From Oscillospiraceae bacterium (GTDB lineage: Bacteria; Bacillota; Clostridia; Oscillospirales; Acutalibacteraceae): a DNA stretch of 21,166 nucleotides. The stretch's first letter is position 1, and each line of letters starts with the position of its first letter. Below are positions 1 to 6,065 of this stretch, in pieces. The notes beneath the pieces were generated by a model. That model was not told where the DNA came from. It searched no databases and worked only from the letters and a program-made list of their open reading frames with translations. The position numbers and the translations under genes were made by a program. The stretch covers positions 1 through 21,166 of the forward strand of contig CADBUK010000048.1 of NCBI GenBank assembly GCA_902797915.1, written 5' to 3'.

Positions 1-171
1 CTATGCTTGACGCCATTCTGCCGAATCTTTCCGACTTTGCCTTCTGACCGTATGTGGTAGAATCCGTAAAGGTGCTCTTAAAGCCGTTGCCGCAGCAGTC
101 GCAGAAGAATTCAAACTGAAGCCTGCGTCGGTTGATAAATCATTATAATTTCTTGTAAATGAATGTAGCAT
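1..171 (-). pseudogene. Small zinc-ribbon-like protein, 5' part only, apparent frameshift
   Basis: Reading leftward from an ATG at 171, preceded by the Shine-Dalgarno AAGGGGC (179-185), the frame gives MLHSFTRNYNDLSTDAGF and then drifts into low-complexity sequence that stops. In the next frame, from about 118 to the window edge, it continues as QFEFFCDCCGNGFKSTF and so on, with a CxxC pair typical of a zinc ribbon, and stays open to base 1. One extra C near 116-121 would join the two halves into one sensible protein. The join resembles small clostridial proteins that begin FTRNY...GFQF.F.CD.CG; that resemblance is from memory. Either the gene has a real single-base deletion or the sequence has an error here. 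Function is unknown. The 3' end lies outside the window. Confidence 0.6.
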
Positions 172-204
172 AAATATCGCCCCTTAGTAATTTATTATAT
201 ATTA

Positions 205-233
205 ATTATACCAAATTAATGTAAATATGTCCA
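205..233 (-). promoter_or_regulatory. Sigma-A-type promoter of the zinc-ribbon gene
   Basis: On the minus strand a -35 TGGACA (228-233) and a perfect -10 TATAAT (205-210) are separated by 17 bp. They lie about 35 bp upstream of the start codon at 171. The signal is close to consensus and indicates that the broken gene next to it is, or was, transcribed on its own. Confidence 0.75.
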
Positions 234-243
234 TATAAAAAAT

Positions 244-279
244 AAAACAGGCTGCCCGCTTGCGCAAGCAGCCTGTTTG
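244..279 (-). terminator. Intrinsic terminator of thiT
   Basis: An 11-bp stem, AAACAGGCTGC (245-255) with GCAGCCTGTTT (268-278), is followed on the minus strand by TTTTATTTTTT. It begins a few bases after the thiT stop codon (285-287). The plus-strand side is also T-rich, so it could work in both directions, but no plus-strand gene ends here. Confidence 0.85.
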
Positions 280-284
280 TTTTG

Positions 285-980
285 TCAGAAAGTAAACTGG
301 TTATTCTCTCTGTCGTCCTCTTCTTTTGCTTTTTTGGCTTCTTCAATATCGAATTCGCCGTCGTCAACAATCATTTCTTCAGCCGTGTACTTTTTCTTTC
401 TCAGGTTTTCTTTTGTGAAATCAAACAGCATTGAAAGCACGATAACGCCAAGCAAGGTTGAAAGCCATTCCATAACCATATATGAGCCGTTGTATGCGGC
501 GCTGTATGCCCAGATGGAATCCCAGCCCTCAGCATATTCCTTCCAGATTGTAACGCCTGAAATAAAGTGGCAAAGGAAACGTGCAACACAGGCAAGCGTT
601 GCGCCGAGGCAAATTCCGATTGTGTGGTACTTCATCTTTCTGAACACTGCCGCAAATACACCGAGCGACATATATGCAAGCACATAGTCAAATAAAATCA
701 GAATTAAATATGAAGCGAAGCCCTTAACGTACGCGAAATTACCGAGCCCCTGAAGCAGCATCTGCAACAGACCGTAAATAATGCCCGTAAATGCGCCCCA
801 TTTAAAGTTGTAGCGGTAACCGATAACGATAATCGGAACCTGCGAAAACAGGGTTACGGTTCCGCCCATAGGCAATGAATAGGGCGTGATGTAAGAAAGC
901 ACGGTTGCAACGGCAATCATAATTGCGGTTTCCGTCAGCCTTCTGGTTGTACTGATGCCGGTCTTTTTTGTGTTGTCCAT
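285..980 (-). CDS. thiT: Thiamine-specific ECF transporter substrate-binding subunit ThiT
   Basis: This is the membrane-embedded S component of an energy-coupling-factor (ECF) importer. It captures thiamine outside the cell and works with shared EcfA/EcfA'/EcfT subunits, which are not in the window. The 231-aa protein has about six hydrophobic segments. It shows ThiT family features: the N-terminal SLPMGGTVTLFSQVPI region, the G.LQ..LG segment, and a late W(K)EYAEGW...YSAAYNGSYM motif resembling the thiamine-pocket region. A TPP riboswitch directly upstream makes the substrate assignment firm. The last 35 residues or so are a highly charged tail, longer than in the roughly 190-aa family members I know, and presumably cytoplasmic. 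The start at 980 has a good Shine-Dalgarno (AAAGGAG). The gene appears monocistronic, bounded by its own promoter (1205-1232) and terminator (244-279). Confidence 0.93.
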   Translation of the reverse strand: MDNTKKTGISTTRRLTETAIMIAVATVLSYITPYSLPMGGTVTLFSQVPIIVIGYRYNFKWGAFTGIIYGLLQMLLQGLGNFAYVKGFASYLILILFDYVLAYMSLGVFAAVFRKMKYHTIGICLGATLACVARFLCHFISGVTIWKEYAEGWDSIWAYSAAYNGSYMVMEWLSTLLGVIVLSMLFDFTKENLRKKKYTAEEMIVDDGEFDIEEAKKAKEEDDRENNQFTF

Positions 981-1033
981 AGTTGTTCTCCTTTTAGTTA
1001 TTCGAATTATTAACAGTAATAAGCCAAAAGAAA

Positions 1034-1056
1034 CACCCCTGCAAAAGCGCAGGGGG
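1034..1056 (-). terminator. Terminator hairpin of the TPP riboswitch expression platform
   Basis: A 7-bp GC-rich stem, CCCCTGC (1036-1042) with GCAGGGG (1049-1055), has a 6-nt loop and is followed on the minus strand by TGTTTCTTTT. It sits between the aptamer and the thiT ribosome binding site, where a ligand-controlled terminator is expected. When TPP is bound, thiT transcription should stop here. The T tract is interrupted, so the strength is uncertain. Confidence 0.75.
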
Positions 1057-1068
1057 ATAGTCTTAAAA

Positions 1069-1192
1069 TATAGTCTTCTGCATTCGCATTACCGAATGAG
1101 TGAGGTACGAATTGACAAATCTCAACCGATTTAGATTTGTCATTTCGTGCCTAGAAGGGTATAATCTCAGCCGTGCGGCACCCCTGACTTAT
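1069..1192 (-). promoter_or_regulatory. TPP (thiamine pyrophosphate) riboswitch aptamer
   Basis: On the minus strand the conserved landmarks appear in order: GGGGTGC (1178-1184), GGCTGAGA (1166-1173), ACCC (1157-1160), then a stem CATTC/GAATG enclosing GGTAATGC, and AGAAGACT closing toward P1 (AGTC with GACT). These match the thi-box consensus. Between the ACCC element and the P5 stem there is an extra 50-nt hairpin (1103-1152) not in the usual consensus. The aptamer lies just downstream of a strong promoter and upstream of a terminator and thiT, so it should turn thiT off when TPP is plentiful. Confidence 0.93.
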
Positions 1193-1204
1193 TAAGTTAT
1201 TTTT

Positions 1205-1232
1205 ATTATACAGCAAAATGGGAATTTGTCAA
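1205..1232 (-). promoter_or_regulatory. Promoter of the riboswitch-thiT transcript
   Basis: A perfect -35 TTGACA (1227-1232) and a perfect -10 TATAAT (1205-1210) lie on the minus strand with a 16-bp spacer. Transcription would begin near 1197-1199, a few bases before the riboswitch P1 stem. The -35 box starts only 2 bp past the stop codon of the upstream transketolase gene, and no terminator separates the two. Confidence 0.85.
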
Positions 1233-1234
1233 TC

Positions 1235-2176
1235 TTATTTAACGAATTCTCTTGTTACTTTTGCAATGTTTTCAGCCGAAAGACCGAACTGCTTGAGCAG
1301 GTCTTTTGCGGGGCCGCTGTGGCCGAATTCATCGTTAACGCCTATTCTTTTAACGGGTGTCGGGCATTCCTCTGCAAGCGCGGCGCAAACCGCCTCGCCA
1401 AGTCCGCCGATGATGTTATGCTCCTCAACGGTAATAACCCTGCCCGTCTTTTTAGCAGACGCGCAAACAAGCTCTTTGTCAAGCGGCTTTATTGTTGCAA
1501 TATTGATGATTTCGGCGTCAATGCCTTCCTCTGCAAGCGCTTTGCCTGCCTCAATTGCCTCTGCAACCATAAGTCCGTTGGCAATAATTGTTACGTCCTT
1601 ACCCTCACGGATAAGCTCGCCCTTGCCGATTTCAAATTTATAATCGTCGCTGTGGAAAACGGGCACTGCAAGTCTGCCGAAGCGGAGGTAAACGGGACCT
1701 TCGTGCCTGTAAGCCGCCTTAACAGCCTGCTTTGCCTCAACGTCGTCCGCAGGGCAGATTACAACCATACCGGGAATTGAACGCATAAGCGCAAAATCCT
1801 CGCAGCACTGATGGGAAGCGCCGTCCTCGCCTACGGAAATACCTGCGTGGGTTGCGCCGATTTTAACGTTAAGGTGTGGGTAGCCGATTGAATTTCTGAT
1901 TTGCTCAAACGCTCTGCCCGAAGCAAACATTGCAAAGCTTGACGCAAACGGAACAAGCCCCATTGTTGCCATACCTGCGGCAACGCTCATCATATTGCCC
2001 TCGGCAATACCGCAGTTAATGTGCCTGTCAGGGTATGCCTTTTTAAAAATGCCTGTTTTTGTTGCGGCTGAAAGGTCGGCGTCAAGCACAACAAGATTGT
2101 CTGCGCCCTCTGCCGCAAGCTCCTTTAAGGCATTACCATAGCTTTCGCGTGTTGCGATGTTTTTAACCTCTGCCAT
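1235..2176 (-). CDS. tktB: Transketolase, C-terminal (pyrimidine-binding) subunit
   Basis: This is the second half of a split transketolase, 313 aa. With its partner it transfers two-carbon units between sugar phosphates in the non-oxidative pentose phosphate pathway, using thiamine pyrophosphate. The sequence shows the Pyr-domain segment DADLSAATKTGIFKKAYPDR, then the catalytic-glutamate motif NCGIAEGNMMSVAAGMA, the region GATHAGISVGEDGASHQ, and a C-terminal transketolase domain ending in GHSGPAKDLLKQFGLSAENI. The N-terminal half ends 2 bp upstream (2179), so the two are almost certainly translated from one mRNA. The gene symbol is by analogy. A DXS-like enzyme is excluded because that enzyme is a single longer chain. 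No terminator follows before the thiT promoter. Confidence 0.93.
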   Translation of the reverse strand: MAEVKNIATRESYGNALKELAAEGADNLVVLDADLSAATKTGIFKKAYPDRHINCGIAEGNMMSVAAGMATMGLVPFASSFAMFASGRAFEQIRNSIGYPHLNVKIGATHAGISVGEDGASHQCCEDFALMRSIPGMVVICPADDVEAKQAVKAAYRHEGPVYLRFGRLAVPVFHSDDYKFEIGKGELIREGKDVTIIANGLMVAEAIEAGKALAEEGIDAEIINIATIKPLDKELVCASAKKTGRVITVEEHNIIGGLGEAVCAALAEECPTPVKRIGVNDEFGHSGPAKDLLKQFGLSAENIAKVTREFVK

Positions 2177-2178
2177 AA

Positions 2179-3024
2179 TTACGCCTCCTTAATTTCTGCG
2201 AGCTTAGCCGTAAGCTCTTTCATTGCAATTTCGTATTCCTCTGTGTTAGGCGCCTTGCCGTGCCAGTCAACCTGATTTTCCATATAGGAAACGCCAAGAC
2301 CTTTAATCGTTTTCATAATTATTGCAAAGGGCTTGTCGCTCTTGTGGAAAGCGTCAAACGCCTTTTCAAGCTCGTCAAAATCGTTGCCGTTTATCGTAAT
2401 GCAGTCAAAGCCGAACGCCTTGCACTTTTCGTCAATAGGCTCTGCGCTCATAACGTCCTTGCACGCGCCGTCAATCTGCAGTCCGTTAGAGTCGATGATT
2501 ACGCAAAGGTTGTCAAGGTTGTACTGAGCGGCAAACATCATTGCCTCCCAAACCTGACCTTCCTCAATCTCGCCGTCGCCAAGCAGGGTGTAAACGTTAA
2601 TGCCGTTCTTGCCGAGGTATTTTGCCGCCTTTGCCATACCGCAGGCGGTGCTGATACCCTGACCGAGCGAGCCCGTGCTCATATCAACGCCGGGTACGGT
2701 GTTCATATTCGGGTGTCCCTGAAGGTATGAGCCGATTTTACGCAGGGTTTTTAAATCTTCAACGGGGAAGAAGCCCTTGTAAGCAAGCGCACTGTAAAGG
2801 CCGGGTGCGCAGTGTCCTTTGGAAAGCACAAAGCGGTCGCGGTCCTCAGCTCTCGGATTCTTCGGGTCAACGCGAAGCTCTCTGTCGTAAAGGTAGGCAA
2901 AAACGTCTGCCGAGGAAAGACTGCCGCCGGGGTGTCCCGCCTTGGCATTGTAAGTGCCCTCGATAATTCCCATTCTGATTTGAGTTGCAAAAATCTGCAG
3001 CTCTTTTTTTGTCTGAATATCCAT
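2179..3024 (-). CDS. tktA: Transketolase, N-terminal (pyrophosphate-binding) subunit
   Basis: This is the TPP pyrophosphate-binding half of the split transketolase, 281 aa. Visible landmarks are HPGGSLSSAD (His31), SKGHCAPGLYSAL (His71), QGHPN (His104), and the TPP/Mg motif GDGEIEEGQVWEA with the matching Asn at about 180 (GDG...N). Split transketolases of this type are common in Clostridia and Archaea. The start at 3024 follows a good Shine-Dalgarno (AAAGGA). The gene follows the LCP gene by about 40 bp with only a small hairpin between, so it probably belongs to the sortase-LCP transcription unit, although a hidden promoter cannot be excluded. It is followed 2 bp later by the C-terminal half. 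Confidence 0.94.
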   Translation of the reverse strand: MDIQTKKELQIFATQIRMGIIEGTYNAKAGHPGGSLSSADVFAYLYDRELRVDPKNPRAEDRDRFVLSKGHCAPGLYSALAYKGFFPVEDLKTLRKIGSYLQGHPNMNTVPGVDMSTGSLGQGISTACGMAKAAKYLGKNGINVYTLLGDGEIEEGQVWEAMMFAAQYNLDNLCVIIDSNGLQIDGACKDVMSAEPIDEKCKAFGFDCITINGNDFDELEKAFDAFHKSDKPFAIIMKTIKGLGVSYMENQVDWHGKAPNTEEYEIAMKELTAKLAEIKEA

Positions 3025-3038
3025 AAAAATCCTTTCTT

Positions 3039-3054
3039 CCGCAAAAGCTTGCGG
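3039..3054 (-). other. Small hairpin between the LCP and transketolase genes
   Basis: CCGCAA (3039-3044) and TTGCGG (3049-3054) form a 6-bp stem with a 4-nt loop in the 40-bp gap before the transketolase Shine-Dalgarno. There is no T tract on the minus strand, so it is not a convincing terminator. It could be a processing or stability element. Confidence 0.35.
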
Positions 3055-3064
3055 AGTTTAGATA

Positions 3065-4462
3065 TTATTTGATACGCTTGTAGAAGCAGTTAACAACCGC
3101 CTCCATCAGTGAATCGTCGTCAACATAATACTCGGCAAATATTTCGTCCGAGGTTGTGCTTGATGGCTTCATTTCGCCAGCAATTGTGTATTGATTATAC
3201 TCTGTAATGCCGTGTGAAAGCACAAGGCTTGCAAGGTATGTTACGTCGCTGAGAGAAATATTTGTCTGGCTGTAAGCTGTTGCAGTGTTGTAAAGCTGTG
3301 AAATAAGCGAGAAATCGGAAATTACCTCGGTTCTCAGTTTTTCGGTATATGCCTTTATATACTGTGTCTGGCGCTGGGTTCTGTTAAGCGAAGCCTCAAT
3401 GTCCGTAGTGCTTCTTTTGCGCACATAGGTTTCGGCAAAATCGCCCTTGATTGTAACGGTTTGTCCCTTGTAAACGCCGTCCTCGGGGAAATCGTAAAGC
3501 GATTCAACCGTTACGCCGCCTATTGCGTCGTTAAGCGGGGCAATACCCGCAAGGTCAAGCGTAAAGTATTTTTCTATCGGAACGTTTTTCAGAATTCTGC
3601 TCATTGCCGTAGTAACGTTTGTGCAGGACATTTCGCCGCCGTCGCCGTAAGCGTATGCAAGGCAGAGCTGGCGGGTTTCGGTGCCGATAAACTTGCCGTT
3701 CTTTGAATAGATGTCAATGTCTACCATCGTATCACGGGGAATGGTAATGATGTTTACTTCGCCCGTCTGAATGTCAATCGTGCCTACGATATCCGCGTCC
3801 GCCTGACCTGAATTACCGATGTTTGTGTCGTTTACCTTCAGGCTCTCTCTGTCAACGCCCATAAAAGCAAAGGCAATCTTGTTTTTGTCATAAATATAGG
3901 TGTGCCCGTTATATTCAATAGTTTCCTCGTATTCGGGGTTTGGCACGTCAATAATTAAGTCCTTTTTACCCTTCAGGCGCAGTGCGTAAACCGTTGCGCC
4001 CGCAACCGCAACAAGCGCAAAAAGAATAATAAAAATAATAATAAGTATTCTTACTGCAAGCGGTAAACGGTGCTTCTTTTTGTGTGAATGATGATGGTGT
4101 GAAGAACTGTGATGCGAGCCGCTGCTGTGATGTGAGCTGCTGCTGTGGTGCGAGCCGCTGCTGCGATGTGAGCCGCTGCTGTGATGCGAGCTGCTGCTGT
4201 GATGCGAGCTGCTGCTGTGATGCGAGCCGCTGCTGTGATGCGAACTGCCCGAGGAAGAGTGCGAACGGTGCTCGTGTGCGTGATAATCCTCCTCGTTGGG
4301 AGAGTCCGTGCTTTCCGCAATTTCAAAATCGGCAGCGTTGTTATTCGGCTTTTCAATCGGTTTATTTGTTTCGGCGTCAACGATGTGAAGCGCTTCGCTT
4401 TCGGTAGCGCTTACAAGTTCGTCAGCCGAATTGTTTAAGTTCGGGTCAATTGGTTTTCTCAT
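3065..4462 (-). CDS. LytR-CpsA-Psr (LCP) family glycopolymer ligase with His/Ser-rich N-terminal tail
   Basis: LCP proteins transfer lipid-linked glycopolymers (teichoic acids, capsule) onto peptidoglycan at the outer face of the membrane. In this 465-aa protein, residues 1-132 are predicted cytoplasmic, one membrane helix spans about 135-162, and the LCP domain covers about 195-385. Conserved features are IITIPRDTMV (Arg243, Asp244), LAYAYGDGG, IEKYFTLDLAGIAPLNDAIGGV, and YVRKR (about 347-351) followed by the N-R-x-x-R stretch. Residues 61-127 are almost only His and Ser/Gly, ending in HHHH and a KKKHR membrane-proximal patch; this comes from an 18-bp tandem DNA repeat. Cys267 and Cys280 could form a disulfide. 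The start at 4462 overlaps the end of the sortase gene by 17 bp, which indicates coupled expression. The glycopolymer attached is not evident. Confidence 0.92.
   Translation of the reverse strand: MRKPIDPNLNNSADELVSATESEALHIVDAETNKPIEKPNNNAADFEIAESTDSPNEEDYHAHEHRSHSSSGSSHHSSGSHHSSSSHHSSSSHHSSGSHRSSGSHHSSSSHHSSGSHHSSSHHHHSHKKKHRLPLAVRILIIIFIILFALVAVAGATVYALRLKGKKDLIIDVPNPEYEETIEYNGHTYIYDKNKIAFAFMGVDRESLKVNDTNIGNSGQADADIVGTIDIQTGEVNIITIPRDTMVDIDIYSKNGKFIGTETRQLCLAYAYGDGGEMSCTNVTTAMSRILKNVPIEKYFTLDLAGIAPLNDAIGGVTVESLYDFPEDGVYKGQTVTIKGDFAETYVRKRSTTDIEASLNRTQRQTQYIKAYTEKLRTEVISDFSLISQLYNTATAYSQTNISLSDVTYLASLVLSHGITEYNQYTIAGEMKPSSTTSDEIFAEYYVDDDSLMEAVVNCFYKRIK
4111..4254 (-). repeat. 18-bp tandem repeat (8 units) coding for SHHSSx
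   Basis: Eight consecutive 18-bp units on the plus strand, of the form GATGCGAGCYGCTGCTGT, run from 4111 to 4254. The last unit is degenerate. The repeat is in frame inside the LCP gene and codes for HHSS-type hexapeptides. Neighbouring units differ at one or a few bases, mostly at third positions, as expected for repeat expansion under protein-level selection. Confidence 0.9.
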
Positions 4463-5303
4463 CTTTTACTAACACTCCGCAAACAAGGTATCTGTTTGAT
4501 TTCTGGTTTGTAATACAGGTTGAAAGAACAACGATTTTGCTGTTCTCGTCTATTGTAACGTCAAGGCTGTCCCTTGTGTTTCTGACAGGGGAGGACGGGG
4601 AAAGAATTTCCATCTGGAAGCCCGCCAGCTCCTCGGGATTTAAAAAGTTAAAGGAATTCATAATGTGGCGGTCGTCGTATTTGAATGCCGAAATAACCTG
4701 ATAGGTTAATTTCCTCTGCGGCATATAAATATTAAAATACGGATGACTGTTAAAGAACTCCTCATCCTCAAATTTGTGCAGGGTGGTAAACATTGTGGTT
4801 TTGTACCCGTTATGCCCGTAAATTACGGTTATCGGGTCTGAAAAATCCGTTTTGTTTACGCCTTCGGTGTAAATTGCGCCGCTTGCAATCCAGCTTTTGT
4901 CGTACGCGCTGTGCTTCAGGTAAAATTCATCGCTTTGCGTGCTTTGAACAATCGGATAATCAACCTCGGTGTCCGCTATTCTTATCCAGGCGTAAATTTC
5001 GTCGTTCTGCTCTTTAAGCGAATCAAAGTCAATTTCCGCGGCGGGAAGGGCAGGCTCGGTAGGAGCGGCGGTTGTGCTTACGGGAAGGGTTGTGGTTTCC
5101 TGCTCGGCGGCATAATTATTATAGATATAAAAACCTATATATGCCAGCGCAGCCACAAGCACCAGAATTGCAATAACAAGAAAAACAATTCGCTTGTTGT
5201 TTTTCTTCTGCTCCTGAATATCGTCTGCAGCGGCTTTGCTTCCGTCAAATTTTTCAGAGTCAAATTTATTTACTTTTCGTTCCTTGTGTTTATTTTCGCT
5301 CAT
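4446..5303 (-). CDS. srtB: Class B sortase (cell-wall transpeptidase)
   Basis: Sortases cleave a C-terminal sorting motif of secreted proteins and join the new end to peptidoglycan. This 285-aa protein has a charged cytoplasmic N-terminus, one membrane helix (about 38-61), a Thr/Pro-rich linker (about 68-90) and the sortase domain. Class B traits are the DFDSLKEQNDEIYAWIRI...VDYPIVQ opening and YLKHSAYDKS. The catalytic triad is visible: His164 (YGHNG), Cys263 (VLSTC) and Arg271 (SNRYLVCGVL). The start at 5303 has a Shine-Dalgarno AAGGTG. A likely substrate with an SPGTG motif is encoded immediately upstream but is separated by a terminator, and the sortase has no clear promoter of its own. 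The LCP gene overlaps its 3' end. The symbol is by class, not proven orthology. Confidence 0.92.
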   Translation of the reverse strand: MSENKHKERKVNKFDSEKFDGSKAAADDIQEQKKNNKRIVFLVIAILVLVAALAYIGFYIYNNYAAEQETTTLPVSTTAAPTEPALPAAEIDFDSLKEQNDEIYAWIRIADTEVDYPIVQSTQSDEFYLKHSAYDKSWIASGAIYTEGVNKTDFSDPITVIYGHNGYKTTMFTTLHKFEDEEFFNSHPYFNIYMPQRKLTYQVISAFKYDDRHIMNSFNFLNPEELAGFQMEILSPSSPVRNTRDSLDVTIDENSKIVVLSTCITNQKSNRYLVCGVLVKDEKTN

Positions 5304-5336
5304 AATAACACCTTAGAAAATAATTGCCGTTGCATT

Positions 5337-5372
5337 AAAAAAACCTGTTGCCAATCGGAAACAGGTTTTTTG
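5337..5372 (-). terminator. Intrinsic terminator between the SPGTG protein gene and the sortase gene
   Basis: A 12-bp stem, AAAAAACCTGTT (5338-5349) with AACAGGTTTTTT (5360-5371), has a 10-nt loop and T tracts on both strands. It lies about 25 bp after the stop of the secreted-protein gene. It should end most transcripts of that gene, and read-through would carry into the sortase gene. Confidence 0.85.
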
Positions 5373-5396
5373 TTTTAGTTAAAATCAGTATTATAA

Positions 5397-5930
5397 TTAT
5401 TCAGCGTCTCTTTTCTTAGTAAGGCCAAGAATTGCAACGCCTGCACCTGCTGCAGCCATCGACGCGAAAGCAACGGAAACTGCACCTGTGCCGGGTGATT
5501 TGCTGCTGCTGTCCTTATCGCCTGAAGTGCCTTCGCCTGCAGTAACGGCGTTTACGGTGTAACCGTCAGGAGATTCCCACTTATCCCAGTCGAGAATTTC
5601 AAGTGTAAGGGTTTTGCCGTCGTTGCTAACGATTCTGTATGAAGGATCATTTTCGCTGAGCTCGATAATATTGCCGTTCTTATCAACAAGCTGCCAGCCC
5701 TTGAAGTCGCCGTCGCCGGTGTAAGTAAATGTAACAACGTTACTTCCGGGAGAAACGGAATTACCGTTAACCTGGTTTGAGGTTCTGTTATTAACAAGCG
5801 GGTCATTAACAACGTGTTCAACTCTGCCGCCGGGGCTGTTAATGCTGAATGCAAGCGCGGGAACTGCAAAAGCAGTGCATGCGCAAACAGCAATAATTAC
5901 TGAAAGAACAACTGATAAAAGCTTTTTCAT
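5397..5930 (-). CDS. Secreted, predicted sortase-anchored surface protein (SPGTG motif)
   Basis: A 177-aa protein with a clear signal peptide: MKKLL, a hydrophobic stretch to about residue 25, and cleavage after ALA (about 27). A polar, Asn/Gly-rich extracellular part follows (about 28-125), probably one small beta-rich domain that I do not recognise, then a Gly/Ser/Lys linker. The C-terminal cell-wall sorting signal comprises SPGTG at 145-149, a hydrophobic Ala/Gly-rich segment (150-171) and a basic tail TKKRDAE. SPxTG is the kind of motif used by the class B sortase of Clostridioides difficile. The ATG at 5930 is preferred over a GTG at 5939, because that GTG lies within the Shine-Dalgarno AGAGGTG. 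The gene has its own strong promoter (5990-6018) and terminator. Molecular function is unknown. Confidence 0.85.
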   Translation of the reverse strand: MKKLLSVVLSVIIAVCACTAFAVPALAFSINSPGGRVEHVVNDPLVNNRTSNQVNGNSVSPGSNVVTFTYTGDGDFKGWQLVDKNGNIIELSENDPSYRIVSNDGKTLTLEILDWDKWESPDGYTVNAVTAGEGTSGDKDSSSKSPGTGAVSVAFASMAAAGAGVAILGLTKKRDAE

Positions 5931-5989
5931 AATTAACACCTCTGGATAGAATTTAAAATATACAGATATATTTTTCTAAATACATTTGC

Positions 5990-6018
5990 ATTATAACATT
6001 ATTATCTGCTTTTGTAAA
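5990..6018 (-). promoter_or_regulatory. Strong promoter of the SPGTG surface-protein gene
   Basis: A -35 TTTACA (6013-6018), 17-bp spacer and perfect -10 TATAAT (5990-5995) lie on the minus strand, embedded in very AT-rich DNA. The predicted 5' untranslated region is about 50 nt. With the terminator at 5337-5372 this makes the gene a single-gene unit. Confidence 0.8.
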
Positions 6019-6065
6019 GAAAAATTTACAAAAAATTAAAATTCCATAATTTAGTATAACTATTG

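Noticed and set aside
1218..1780. Long plus-strand open frames opposite transketolase and similar shadows elsewhere
   Set aside because: They lie antisense to clearly conserved genes, with no domain content of their own.
4111..4254. Possible CRISPR array
   Set aside because: The 18-bp units are directly adjacent with no spacers and lie in frame inside a coding gene.
4084..4438. Plus-strand Cys/Ala-rich reading frames opposite the LCP gene
   Set aside because: They are mirror products of the 18-bp tandem repeat that encodes the His/Ser tail; they have no homology or ribosome binding site.
5304..5396. Promoter for the sortase gene in the gap upstream
   Set aside because: TTGGCA near the terminator has no acceptable -10 at the right distance; I could not support a separate promoter, so read-through remains possible.
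5931..5939. GTG at 5939 as the start of the SPGTG protein
   Set aside because: The GTG is part of the Shine-Dalgarno AGAGGTG; the ATG at 5930 is correctly spaced and gives a standard MKK signal peptide.
5997..6065. Terminator after the ABC exporter operon
   Set aside because: The stretch is AT-rich with a T run, but I could not find a stable stem before it.
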